Assembly (NCBI RefSeq): GCF_027579695.1 | Contig: NC_083570.1 | Coordinates: 5,115,001 to 5,179,000, forward strand | Length of the DNA stretch: 64,000 nucleotides | Reading direction: 5' to 3' | Origin: Neoarius graeffei | Taxonomy: Eukaryota; Chordata; Actinopteri; Siluriformes; Ariidae | In this document: positions 50,401 through 61,216 of the stretch, piece by piece | Layout: every line of letters begins with the position of its first letter | Position numbering within the stretch: the stretch's first letter is position 1 | The notes under the pieces: generated by a model | The model's database searches: none | The model's input: only the letters and a program-made list of their open reading frames with translations | Told to the model about the DNA's origin: nothing | Program-made: the position numbers and the translations under genes

Positions 50401-52809
50401 CAGGTCATCACAGGGCTGACACATAGACACAGACAACCATTCACACTCACATTCACACCTACGGTCAATTTAGAGTCACCAGTTAACCTAACCTGCATGT
50501 CTTTGGACTGTGGGGGAAACCGGAGCACCCGGAGGAAACCCACGCGGACACGGGGAGAGCATGCAAACTCCGCACAGAAAGGCCCTCGCCGGCCCCGGGG
50601 CTCGAACCCAGGACCTTCTTGCTGTGAGGCGACAGCGCTAACCACTACACCACCGTGCCGCCCCGAAGGGAACTCATCCCTTCTATCAGCCACGTTCAAT
50701 GCAGCCATCAGCATTCTGATTCCTATTATGATCCATGAGAGGATAAATACTTGATACTCCCTATTAGACAGACAGAACTGATGATGCCTTTCGGACGAGA
50801 GGCGAAACGTCTTCAAGACTTTTCAAGCAAGTCTAGTTGCTCTCTTCTACCAACCACAGATTACTATGTACCTGGACGACTGAGTATCTTCACAGATATG
50901 TTTCTACACACTTTGGGATGAGTTCCCTTCGACTAGTGCGGGAGTATGAGAGGACTTCCAGAAAACTGGCAGACATCTTAGCCAGAGAGGATTGTTCATT
51001 TTTGTCAGCCTGGAACGACCATCACTGAACAGAGGTGGGTGTCTAAGACATCTATCAGCCACCTTCACTGCAGCCATCAGCATTCTGATTCCTATTATGA
51101 TCCATGAGAGGATAAATACTTGATACTCCCTATTAGACAGACAGAACTGATGATGCCTTTCGGACGGGAGGCGAAACGTCTTCAAGACTTTTCAAGCAAG
51201 TCCAGTTGCTCTCTTCTACCAACCACAGATTAGTAAATAAGAATGACACAATCCATTCTCCATTTTCTCTTCTCATGTTACATTCAGCCATGCATCTCAG
51301 CCTAACTTTTTTTTTAAATTGAAGTATATAAAACAGGTACAATCTAACAAATCCACAAAAATCAGGATAACAGATGAAGAAAATACATGGATGTAGACAA
51401 AAATAAATTAAGCAGAATAACTAGGCCTATAAAAATAATAAAACAAAAAAGATAAATAAATAAAAAATAAATAACCTCAGCAATGCAGACGTTAGATATG
51501 CATCGTAGCCTAACATAGCCTACATAATATTAAGCGTGTGCGCCACCTACTGGTGCATGTAGGATTCAGAACACAGCAGATGATTGCAGAGTTATAATCT
51601 GATTGAACCACACGGAGCCGAGTACCAGACAGCAGATTCTTCACCTCCAGCACTGACGGGCTCATGCTGCTATTTGTTCGATTTACAAATAGTATACTGG
51701 ACTTTAGCTGCATATTTTTACTTTACAAGATAGGCATCAAGTACATTTTACATTTTGGTGGGTTTTGAACATATTTTGGGTTGGAAAACGTCAGCAGTAT
51801 CTGGCAACACTGAAGTAAAATTGTAAACTGTCAAAGTTCTCGAGCCCTCGTGCTGTTTTACCGTTAGATCAATCACATATCAGCTTAAACTAGCATTCTA
51901 AAACTAGTTAAAGATCCCACAGAAGAGAGCGACTCCCCCTGCCAGCCTCATGGAACGCAGTGTTTAAGGCTCCGGATGGGTTTTATTTCCATTTATGAGG
52001 GAAAGGAACATACACCCTCCCGACAGTCAGTGCGCTATTCGCTTGGAAAACACATTTGCAAACTGGTAGAATGAGTTCATCATCACATGCAAGATTTGCA
52101 GTTAATCAAATGGATTTCATATTATTATTATTATTATTCATGAATTACTACAGTTCTGAACTTCAAATGTTAAAAGTCTGGCCTTTGGAGAGATGATGGA
52201 GACTCTTTTGGTGGAACACAACGGAGCAAAATATTGTGACCCTCTAATGTTGACCTGAAGTTGGCACCACTGGGGGTTGGCATTGGGTTTTTGTCCCCAC
52301 CAATGTTAATACCAAACCTACGCCCTTGCCTACATGTTATCTCGTTCTAATTGTTGTGACTTTTATCCAAATGACAGCTGGCAATACGTTGTTACTTTGC
52401 ACTTTTTGTTGATCTGGGTACTAATCTTTGAGAAACTGGATTGGCAGAATGTTGCCTGTGAAGAAAAGAATGTCTTTTTATTACCCTGTGCCAAGTTAAT
52501 ATTCACTTCAGTGCAATTTTTAAGAGCCATAAATTGTATTTTATTTATTGTTTTTGTTGTGAGTGGTTTTGTTTGATTGTTGTTTTATTTATTGAGCTTA
52601 TTTATTTATTTATATTCCACTGTTGAATTGAATAAGTTGACTTAATTAAAAAGTTTACTGTTCTATGAAAGGGTGTATTTGCATGATCATTATTATTTTA
52701 CCAGTGGCATAAAATTGTCTTGAAAAGACGTCAACAATAATATCATTTATCGTAATAATTTCTGAGACAATATATCGTCCAACAAAATTTGTTATTGTGA
52801 CAATCCTAG

Positions 52810-52845
<36 letters not shown>

Positions 52846-53654
52846 GATGTACATTTCAGAAACTCTTCTCTGCTCTGTGGTTCTGGTTCTGAAATGATCT
52901 GAACTGCTGCAGCTGTGGAGAGAAAAATAGAAACATGAGTTTGTGTAAAAGATGGAAAGAGTTTAAAGTGATCCAGTCAGTTTATTCATTTTAAATCAGT
53001 GTTTTAGTTCAAAGTGTCGGGTGAATAAAGTGTCTGCAGAAAAGAAAGCAGGAGCATCGCTAAGAAATAACACATCACTGTGTTTCTCCAGCAGGAACAG
53101 CTCCTCTTACCATGTGGAGGGATTTTGTTGAATTCCTCCTCACAGAATTCCTCGAGTCTCTTTTTCAGATCTGAGAGAGAATTCCTCACTCCATCAAATG
53201 AGAGATGTTGATGGACAGTGACGCTGGATGTGTGAAATAATGGTCTCTTAAATTCAGGAGAGCGACGTCCAGAAGCTAAAACCTACAGAAAGCAAATGAA
53301 ATGTAAAACCCACTTGTGATGTCAGACAGGGACATTTATTGTTCCCTTAATGAGAGGTGTTTTAGAGAGTGTGTGAGGAACAGCTGGCTCTGTAGATCAG
53401 ACAGTGAGTGTTACCTGGAGGAAATGGATGTGATCGTGTGTGTGTGAAAGCTGCTCCAGCTCAGTGACTCTCCTCTGAAGATCAGCAATCTCCTGCTCCA
53501 GTTGCTCCAGGAGTCGTTCAGCTCGACTCAGTTCAGCCTTCTCCTGATCTCTGATCAGCTCCGTCACCTCCCAGCGCTTTTTCTCCATGGAGCTGATCAG
53601 CTCAGTAAAGATCCTCTCACTGTCCTCCACTGCTGTCTGTGCACTGAGCTGTTA

Positions 53655-53690
<36 letters not shown>

Positions 53691-53992
53691 GATGTAAAGC
53701 TCATCTATCATTCCCTCTCTTACTGGGACTGTAAATGACTCGTTGTCCATGTTGTGTGTGTTTCTAGGAGCAGCTCTGTCTCTGCTCACTGCTCACCTTT
53801 ATAGTGTTCACAGCCTGTTTCAGCTCCTGCACCTTCTTCTGCTTCTCCTGGATTCTCTGCTGGGATTTCATCTGCTCCTCCTTTAACTCACTCTGAGGAC
53901 AAATAAAATACATTCAGCTTTTTATACAGTACGAGCGAACTGGTTCCATATTAATGTCAGTTCAAAGTACATTCATGTTTCGCTCTGAAGGT

Positions 53993-54052
<60 letters not shown>

Positions 54053-57000
54053 AATGTTCACTAACTGATCTGGGCTGGGTTTCCCGAAAGCCTCTTAAGG
54101 CCAAGAGAGTTTTAAATGACCTCTTAAGATCCATCATCAAGCTAACGTGGTTTTCCCGAACAACATCGTAGCACAAGTCGTCCTTTAGTTTGCTCGGAAT
54201 TTACGAGAGACCCGGAGCACTCGTTCAAAACAAAGAGCGACTCGCTCGCTGCCGAATCCACAGAATGCGCATGCGGCTCTGAGGGACTCTCACAGTCAGC
54301 GGGGGAAACTGGGGTTGAATCTGCTGGTGGTGTTCAATTAGTTTTCTTCTACATTGCAAGTACATCGAGTTAATTATCAGAGGTGGACAGTAACGAATTA
54401 CATTTATGTGAGTTCTGTACTGAAGTACACTTTTTGAGTATCTGTACTTTACTTGCGTGTTTTTTTTTTTTAAACTTATGACTTTTCACAGGCGGCACAG
54501 TGGTGTAGCCAGGGCTCGAAATTAACTTTTTTTCTTTATGTCCCCCAGTGGTCCCGAATTCTGTGTTGTATTGTCCCGAATGGAAGCAATAGTGTCCCCA
54601 TTTTTTTCCTCTCTGAAATAACCAGTGGTTAATATTATCATATGAAGTTACTATTATATTTGTAACTATGCGATTTTGAAACCTTTATATCATTTTTACA
54701 ATAAGTCACAAGACACAAGCGACACATGTCCTATACATCATCTACTTCAAAATTACAGTTATTGCATTTTCAGTTTATTAAACTTTGGCGATCTCACTGT
54801 ATGAATAGATACCCGTTTATTTAAAGGGGCCAACTAGCTCATTCAGAAAATGTTTCAACTCCCTACATCTGCAGTACACTTTAGCTGAAAATAAGACCCC
54901 TTTTATGTTCATTTCATCTACTTATACCTTGAATATCTGTTGGCACTTATAAGGCCAACTTATCATTTTCACCATTACCGTTATCCATTTTTATGAACTT
55001 TCCGTTATCCATTTTATGAACTTTCGCTGCCGAAACGTGGGTGCAAATGTTAGCATCATCAGCATAGTGCCAGCAGGTCCGAGCCTAGCTGTGCTGCTGA
55101 CTGACTAAACTTTCTGAACTAGAAAGACACCAAGAAAACTCACTTATTCTGTTGAACGGTATCTTCCGTCAATATCATCCACATCATTCCTGTTGTATTT
55201 TATAACGTGTCTAACAGTGTTCATTAAGTTCATTCAGTTGCTAGCGTTGCCTGCAGACCAGGCGATGACACTTTGGATCCTGAAGGTCCCGGAGACGTTA
55301 TGTCTGGGCTTTCAGTTTCTTCCCCGCGGTCGGTCCGCTTCAACCACTTCAGCATTTTTGTTCTGGCAAGAGTCGGCGCAGTGTGTGCGGTAGCAATTCC
55401 ATTCCAAGTCCATATAATGCGGACTCCGGCCGAAGATTCTAGAACAGAATGCACTGCTCTGTAGCCTACTGATGCAGGTGCATCGAAAGTGTAGCTACTA
55501 TGTATTTTTCGCTGTTGACGTTTTAAAATTAAAATTGACAAATTAGGTGAATGTCTACGTATGTGTTACGGCTTTGTAAATAATATTAATGTAGAACTTT
55601 TTTTCTAGATCTATTTTTTCCCATTGTCCCGGGATTGTCCCAGATATGATAATTTTGTGTCCCGATGACATTTTTTATGGTCCCCGGGACGTCGGGACGC
55701 CGTTAGTTTCGAGCGCTGGGTGTAGCGGTTAGCACAGTCGCTTCACAGCAAGAAGGTTCCGGGTTCGAACCCAATGGCCTGCGGGGGCCTTTCTGTGTGG
55801 AGTTTGCATGTTCTCCCCGTGTCCGCGTGGGTTTCCTCCAGGTGCTCCGGTTTCCCCCACAGTCCAAAGACATGCAGTTAGGTTGACGTGGGGCAGCCTT
55901 GGGCTGAGGTACCCGGGTGCTGTGTGGCCGCCCACTGCTCTGGGTGTGTGTGTGCATGTGTTTACTGCTTCAGATGGGTTAAATGCAGAGGATGAATTTC
56001 ACTGTGCTTGAAGTGTGCATGTGACAAATAAAGCTTTCTTTCTTTCTTTTTACTCCACTACATTTCTATCAAGGTCCTCGTTACTCGTTACTATGAAGCA
56101 GCTTTGAAAGTGGATGTTTTTTTCTTTTCTAAAACGTGATTGGTTTTTTTCGTAGGTGACACTGAGACAGTCTATCAGTAATCACTAGGGTCACGTCACG
56201 TCCATAGTCTGGATAAAATCAAGATCAATGATTTCTCCGCAGCATTATTTAACACGATCAGTTGATGGCAGAATGGAAGGAGGCGGTTCTTCTGGGGAAT
56301 GCACACACCCACGGTTCTATAGCTAGACCCCATGGTTCAGTTTTCTGAAAGGAATAAAGAGTCGTTTCATTTTAAATGTTTGCTTTGTTTGCCTAAAACG
56401 GAGCACATCACAGCCTACAAAAACTCACCATCTGACCTGCGGAAGCATATTGAGGGATATAAACGTTTTATTCCAAGAGAAAGCTTGCAGTGAAGTTGTC
56501 TGTGCTTTAGAGCTCGCGATAACGTTGCAATAGCTACACAGTCTGATTAGTCAAATGACTTTCTATGGATTTGCCAAGTTGCCATCGCCTTGTCCACGGC
56601 TAATGTTTACACATAGCTAATTAACTTGGACACTGTTAGTTAGCATGTAAAAACGGAGTTACACTAACATGAATAACGTTCACTTTTGATTCCACAGGGA
56701 AATTCATATGTGCATGAATACATACACACGTGCACACGTGAGACCTGTGAGATGGACAGTATTGTACTCGTCAGTCACAACAAATTGCTGGAATTTTTTG
56801 TTTTGATGTCAGATGATGGTCTTGCACCTTTTTTTTTGTTGTCTTGCTTAAAGCAGAGTTGCTGTTGGGCCGTTATTAAGCTCGAGGTGCGGATCTGGGT
56901 TTTAATCAGGTTGGATTGTCCTTTTTATTTTCTGAGCAAGCTGCATTTACAGCTGTTCCACTGTCTTCCTGATTAACACACACATACATGTGTGCACACA

Positions 57001-57581
57001 CTGCCAGAGCCGGGTCAGAACACTACCATGCTGCTTTGTGGCGGTGGGGAGGAGGGTTACAATAAAAAAAAAATGAAAATGACAATGGGTCTTTTTCAGT
57101 TCAGTTGTGTTTCATTGTGTAACATTCTACCAGGCGTTTATTCTACAGGTTCTACAAATTAGTCAGTAAATCCAGTCAGGTGTTTCAGAGGCATTAGGTT
57201 TTGTAAGCGTTGTGGCTATAATACAACAATGCATTGACAGAAAATGTACTTTTAATACTTAAGGATTTTTAAAAGCAAATACTGCAGTACTTTAACTGAA
57301 GTAAAAATTTGACTGTCCAACTTTCACTTGTATCGGAGTAACATTTGCCCAGTGGGATCTGTACTTTGACTTAAGTAATGAAGTTGGGTTCTTTGTCCAG
57401 CTCTGTTAATTATTAAATAAATATACACAAAACACGATGAATATATTTCAGTATGTTATGGAATTACGTCTGGATATCAGAATGTCACATTTATATCACT
57501 ATATTTTAATCAAATTTAGCTCCATTAGGCGAGTGATTAACTAATTTAGTGTTATAAATGAGACATTTCTGCACCTCTAAT

Positions 57582-57630
<49 letters not shown>

Positions 57631-57739
57631 TTTTGATGTGTGTGTAGTGTGTACCTAAGAAGGTTGAATTGACCTCCTTATATATAACGTTGACTATATA
57701 TATTAAACCTCCTTCGGTACACACTACACACAGATCAAA

Positions 57740-57775
<36 letters not shown>

Positions 57776-59148
57776 ACTTATAAGGGAGAACATGGCCCAC
57801 TCTGCACTGTGGAGAACAGCTGAAATAATCCTGACTGCATGATCGGGGGGTAACAGTGAAATGAGCGAGCACGGGGAACACATTTACCTCATTATTTAGC
57901 TTATTATTTGTTCATTCTTTCATGTGAACGTTTGTTCATTTCATTAAAAACACGCTTGGAATAAAAAAAAAATTGCCACAAACAAAATAGTTTCATTAAT
58001 TAATTAGCACATTATATATGTAATGCTTCCAGATGATACTATATATTATCTTATTTTAAACACTTAATATTTAATTAGATTTTGGTTAAAAACGAGCACC
58101 ATGTGACCTTATCAACTGGATTTAGCAACTACTAATGCCTTCAGCAACGACAGTACGATTGCCTTTAGCAGCTACTAATGCCTATATCGGGGACGCGACC
58201 TGCAAAGACGCTCTTCGTCCTGTTGCTCTTTAGACTCCTTCTTAAGAGTGAGTTCCAGAAAACCACACACACAGACAACGTTCATTCCTTAAGAGAGTCT
58301 CTCAACTCTCTCTTTAGGTCTAAAGGGCAACGTTATCAGGAAACCCACCCCGAACCAGATTACGACCATCACTGAAGATAAATTTAACACTCTGTTCACC
58401 AGAACACAGACAATTTTAATCAGCTTTTACAGAATCCTTCTGATTGAGACACACATTGAAATTAAAGTTCAAATCATATCACTGACTAAAGCACCTGTTT
58501 CTAGATGGGAAACTATAATTAAGATGATTTAATTCTGGAAAGATTTCTAGTTCTCACCTGTTTCTCAGCTCTTTCTGTTGCAACTGAAACAGCGTCATGG
58601 TCTTTATGTTTCTCCAACGTGCACAAATAACAGATGCAGGTTTGATCAGTACGACAGTAGATCTCAATCAGCTTGTTATGTTCAGAGCAGATCTTCTCTT
58701 GGAGTTTTGCTGAGGCTTCAATTAATGTGTGTTTTCTCAAAGCAGGAACTTCAAGATGAGGTTTCAGATGAGTTTCACAATAAGAAGCCAAACACATCAG
58801 ACAGGACTTGACGGCTTTGTGTTTTCTCCCGGTGCAGAAATCACACTCCACATCTCCAGGTCCAGCATAACAGTGAGCAGGAGAAGCAGCTTGGACTTCA
58901 GTCTTCTTCAGTTTCTCCACCACTTCATCCAGCATGTTGTTTCTGCGTAGAACAGGCCTTGTCGTGAAAGTGTCTCTGCACTGAGGACAGCTGTAGACGC
59001 CCTTCTGATCCTCCTGATCCCAGCAGCCATTAATACACACCTTACAGAAACTGTGACCACAGGGGATAGTCACCGGATCCTTCAGGAGATCCAGACACAC
59101 TGGACACCTGAACTGGTCCTGAGCTACTGAAATACTGGCCTCGGCCAT
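47403..59148 (-). CDS. finTRIM-like protein (RING, B-boxes, coiled coil, PRY-SPRY), six exons
   Basis: Exons (minus order) are 58558-59148, 53797-53892, 53415-53648, 53111-53282, 52853-52912 and 47403-47935. All have GT-AG borders and matching phases and sum to 1686 nt, 561 residues. The RING finger is C15, C18, C30, H32, C35, C38, C54 and C57. Two B-box regions follow (about C102-H131 and C154-H184). Exons 2-3 (residues 198-307) are a charged coiled coil (QEKQKKVQELKQAV). Exon 6 opens YFCYLTLDPNTAH and contains CYWEVEW, a PRY-SPRY domain. This is the classic fish finTRIM layout, with exons of 96, 234 and 60 nt. Such proteins are E3 ubiquitin ligases, and many finTRIMs act in antiviral defence. 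A leader intron ends just before the ATG (gatttcag|gaaaATG). The gene stays open although introns 1 and 5 are 4.7 and 4.9 kb of nested transposons. The exact paralogue cannot be named. Confidence 0.92.
48266..49682. mobile_element. Second, nested hAT-like element
   Basis: It begins CAGTGGCGGCTGATGGGC and ends 'gaaatcgccccg', an imperfect inverse. ATCCAATC flanks it at 48258-48265 and 49683-49690. The middle holds a GC-rich stretch (about 48770-48880) but no recognisable gene. The terminal similarity is weak, so the borders rest mostly on the 8-bp duplication. Confidence 0.5.
50027..50066 (-). ncRNA. Hammerhead-ribozyme-like motif, copy 1
   Basis: Read on the minus strand: GAA, CTGATGA, a stem-loop GCC...GGC, GAAA, then ACGTC|TTC. 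All invariant hammerhead core bases are present. Stem I is GAA/TTC; stem III is the minimal palindromic ACGT, seen in small Penelope-associated hammerheads that act as dimers. Activity is untested. Confidence 0.5.
50293..50663 (-). mobile_element. tRNA-derived SINE, copy 3 (minus strand)
   Basis: This is the complement of the SINE at 31478: it starts with the tail (tcatctcattatctctagct) and ends with the head (caccgtgccgccc). A 15-bp duplication, cgaagggaactcatc, flanks it (50278-50292 and 50664-50678). Confidence 0.92.
50775..50814 (+). ncRNA. Hammerhead-ribozyme-like motif, copy 2
   Basis: GAA 50775-50777, CTGATGA 50778-50784, stem II closing with GGC at 50801-50803, GAAA 50804-50807, GTC at 50809-50811 and TTC 50812-50814. 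Same layout as the other two copies, with one loop base changed (gacgagaggc). Confidence 0.5.
51144..51183 (+). ncRNA. Hammerhead-ribozyme-like motif, copy 3
   Basis: GAA 51144-51146, CTGATGA 51147-51153, stem-loop, GAAA 51173-51176, GTC 51178-51180 and TTC 51181-51183. Core and stems are identical to copy 1. Confidence 0.5.
51821..52852. other. TRIM intron sequence without a gene
   Basis: It contains an (ATT)n run near 52122-52137, AT-rich text and a (TG)n run at 52812-52842 just before the short TRIM exon. 'gacaatatatcgtcc' and 'gttattgtgacaatcctag' near 52770-52810 look like a dispersed repeat. No coding region. Confidence 0.4.
53658..53690. repeat. (CA)n microsatellite
   Basis: Perfect CA run of about 32 bp, immediately upstream (minus sense) of the 234-nt TRIM exon. 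Confidence 0.9.
54002..54050. repeat. (GT)n(GA)n microsatellite
   Basis: A GT run followed directly by a GA run in TRIM intron 1. Confidence 0.9.
54491..56048 (+). mobile_element. tRNA-derived SINE split by a hAT element
   Basis: The head ggcggcacagtggtgtagc (54491-54509) resumes at 55719 with ggtgtagcggttagcacag, B-box GGTTCGAACCC, and a body like the other SINEs to 'gacatgcagttagg'. It then differs, ending gtgacaaataaag and a (TTTC)n tail. It is therefore a different subfamily from the SINE at 31478. Confidence 0.88.
54510..55718 (-). mobile_element. hAT element inside the SINE
   Basis: Ends are CAGGGCTCGAAATTAAC (54510) and, complemented, CAGCGCTCGAAACTAAC (55718). The SINE 8-mer GGTGTAGC is duplicated at 54502-54509 and 55719-55726. 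On the minus strand from 55355 a frame starts MLKWLKRTDRGEETESPDIT, like the N-terminal exon of hAT-derived KIAA1586/ZNF862-type proteins. No further transposase exons are seen, so it is non-autonomous. Confidence 0.82.
57406..58557. other. TRIM intron 1, gene-free part
   Basis: Apart from the GT/GA-flanked palindrome (57617-57755) and the possible right end of the outer element (58351), I see only AT-rich sequence. 'cagcaactactaatgcct' and 'agcagctactaatgcct' are repeated near 58123 and 58158. Confidence 0.4.
57617..57755. repeat. Long palindrome flanked by GT, GA and CT runs
   Basis: The arms 57617-57666 and 57706-57755 are complementary over about 47 bp with three mismatches. They include (GA)n/(CT)n, gttttgat and gtgtagtgtgtacc. 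A (GT)n run precedes it and a (CT)n run extends it to 57771. Confidence 0.8.
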
Positions 59149-59370
59149 TTTCCTGAAATCACAACGAGAGAGAGAAAGAGAACGGTTTGTTTTCTCTGAA
59201 ATGAGGAGTTACTTCCTGGTTCTGTGTGTGAAAGAGCAGTAGAAGAAGAGGAGGAGCACAAACACAGAGAGATCATGAACACTCCTCTATTAACCATTTC
59301 ATCTCCCTTCAGTGCAGACATATAACCCATGTAGCTGCACTGATTAGGATTAATTTCATGAAATACTCAC

Positions 59371-59540
59371 AGAATGGATCTTAATTTTCTGGACTTTTCC
59401 ACCTACTGACACCTCAAGCACAACTTTCAGCCTTGTTGATAAATTACAATTGTTTCACTTGAACAGCTTTTTCCTCGTGACATCTTTAAACTGATCTTCA
59501 TCCCTAAAGGATGTTGGAGCCATTTTAAAAGTGAGGAGGA
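59371..59540 (-). other. Possible 5' non-coding exon of the TRIM gene
   Basis: On the minus strand a donor (cattct|gtgagtattt, GT at 59369-59370) lies upstream of the acceptor that precedes the TRIM ATG. This would make 59371 to about 59540 a leader exon, ending upstream near the text gtgaggaggacgcagctg (minus complement). There is no direct evidence for the transcription start. Confidence 0.35.
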
Positions 59541-60911
59541 CGCAGCTGTCAGGAAGGAAAACCGTATTTTATTGATTTTGCATTGTTTATTGCGAATAGA
59601 AATCACAAAAGTGGATCTTTTTTTCTACATAATCTCCATTTCACTCAGTATGAGTGCTCCAGGCTTAACAAGAGCCTGAACTCTTCATGACGTGCTGTTA
59701 ATGGAAACTAATCCACTTTGTGTTGGGCCACATCCCACCACCTCATCGCAGATTAGTTTCCTGGAGCAGCATGCCTCATCCTCTTTTATTCCTTACATCA
59801 TGATTTATCAAGAACATTATACTGGGTCGATGAAGAATTATTTCTCATGAACAGGTTGTTGAGATGGAAATGAAGTTGGTAGATGAATATGTTTGAGATC
59901 AGAGATCCTGAGTCGCCTCAATCAGTCATTAGATGTGTCTTTGAGAAGTAGGAGAACACTGGAGAACCAGGAGGAAACCCACACTGACACGGGTCATTTT
60001 ACCTTTGGGTCATTTTAACATTGTTAACAGACTGAAATGAATCTCCTGAAAGGCAGAAGAAAGAAATCTGCTAGTAGTGTTAACACAAGACTTTATCTAA
60101 TCCCAGTCAGTGCAGGGTTCGAACCCCATCCACCAGAAATATCATTAAAATCAAAGGGAAAGGCAGAGACGAGGCAAGATCATCAACAGGACATCTATAA
60201 TAATATAATAATGATACATTTAATTTGTTTCACGGCGCCTTTCAAAGCACCCAAGGTCACTGTTAGGTTTATATAAGTATTATTCTTATTATTCTTATAA
60301 GTATTATTATTAAAATGGTGACAAAATTAAGGATTAACTTAAGGTTCAGTTAAAAATGACCTTCTGTCTCGGCTGGACATTGTTTGGGAACATTTTGTTT
60401 ATGAAATGTGTATTTTTGATCAGAGAAGTGTCTGAACGACGCCAAGGTCTGTTTTGATGTCAGATCGACCCACACACACTTTAATGTTGGATGTAATGGT
60501 AGCCTTATTGCTGAACAAAGAGTTAAGACTCTTATATTATATTTTTATAGTATAGTTATAGTATATATTATTATAGTATATATTATAGTATATATTACTT
60601 ATAGTATATTTTAGAGCTTTTTAAGATCCTTTATTATTTTGGACTATTGCATATACTATGGCAGTGATTTTAAACTGTTCCTGTGTAGCCTGACCTTCGT
60701 CCAGTGGAGAAGAACACTTCTTTGTTAGACCAAACATAGTCTTTGTTTAAAACATTGTCGTAAAAACATCTCGCGCGCTTTGACGTGCGTAAATGAAATT
60801 GCTGAATTGCTGAAATATTATTTTGCTTATGATTGAAGGTTTCATTCACACACACATACATATGGAATTAAGATGTGATTTGCTGACCTAGCACATAGAC
60901 ACAGATATCAA
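59541..60911. other. No gene seen
   Basis: Low-complexity, AT-rich sequence with a TATAGTATA-rich patch at about 60528-60610 and CA-rich stretches from 60850. A short SINE-like phrase (aggaggaaacccacactgac near 59969) and a possible B-box-like ggttcgaacccc (60116) may be old SINE debris. Confidence 0.35.
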
Positions 60912-61216
60912 AATGATGTCACTCACTCACACCCTCCCATAGACACACACACACCCCTCTCTGAGGTCACATACAAACACACACACATTTGACAGACACA
61001 ATAGCCGTTTGGAGAGATTATGATTTGTTATAAAAGGTGTTTGTAATCTTTCATCTTTGACGAAGTGACTGTGCGAATAAACTGGCATGTGAACTCTCTG
61101 GTTCCCCTGTCTGTTTCTATCGTTCTATCATTCGTCCCAGATCCGAGGGTGGCCCACGAAGGAATCAGGGTCTCTGACTGAGGTGAACCCCAACAATTTG
61201 GTGTCAGAAGTGGGAT
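60912..61216 (+). mobile_element. LTR 3' edge and primer-binding site
   Basis: TATAAAAG lies at 61029-61036 and AATAAA at 61076-61081. The LTR appears to end in CCAACA at 61195, followed by ATT and then TGGTGTCAGAAGTGGGAT (61199-61216). The last matches the 3' end complement of tRNA-Leu except for one base, as used by some LTR retroelements as primer site. The 5' limit of the LTR is uncertain. No gag or pol follows, so the rest of the element is missing. Confidence 0.6.

Larger units (their letters stand above)
49941..51230. mobile_element. Penelope-like insertion with inverted and tandem partial copies
   Basis: The 13-bp TAGTAAATAAGAA flanks it (49928-49940 and 51231-51243) and occurs once in the empty site preserved near 23540. 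Inside are three copies of one sequence: 49941-50292 inverted, about 50680-50900 direct and about 50900-51230 direct. A frame in the last copy reads SLRLVREYERTSRKLADILA, similar to text I associate with Penelope-like ORFs. Inverted-plus-tandem partial copies, variable target duplication and hammerhead motifs are Penelope hallmarks. A SINE splits the first and second copies. Confidence 0.6.
48087..51812. mobile_element. Non-autonomous hAT element in the last TRIM intron
   Basis: The left end CAGTGTTGCCAGATTGGG (48087) and right end, complemented, CAGTGTTGCCAGATACTG (51812) are flanked by AAGTAAAA at 48079-48086 and 51813-51820, an 8-bp duplication. It is the better-preserved relative of the fragment at 23317-23959. 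Two later insertions lie inside it (48266-49682 and 49941-51230). No transposase frame is seen. Confidence 0.8.
54378..57405. mobile_element. hAT element nested in intron 1
   Basis: It starts CAGAGGTGGACAGTAACG and ends, complemented, CAGAGCTGGACAAAG. TTAATTAT is duplicated at 54370-54377 and 57406-57413. Subterminal 'gtact..aagtac' motifs repeat at both ends. It contains a split SINE and no transposase. Confidence 0.85.
54072..58351. mobile_element. Candidate outer DNA transposon in TRIM intron 1
   Basis: GGGCTGGGTTTCCCGAAA at 54072 faces a complement GGGGTGGGTTTCCTGATA ending at 58351. The subterminal parts share 'ctcttaag' repeats. These could be the ends of a 4.3-kb element, or a 1.2-kb element before later insertions. 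No target duplication is clear. Confidence 0.4.

Noticed and set aside
50497-50754. An 85-codon frame MSLDCGGNRSTRRKPTRTRG
   Set aside because: It is the antisense of a SINE and recurs wherever the SINE occurs.
54081-54176. Part of a TRIM exon in the frame ending at 54176
   Set aside because: The sequence belongs to the GGGTTTCCCG-ended repeat and has no splice sites fitting the TRIM phases.
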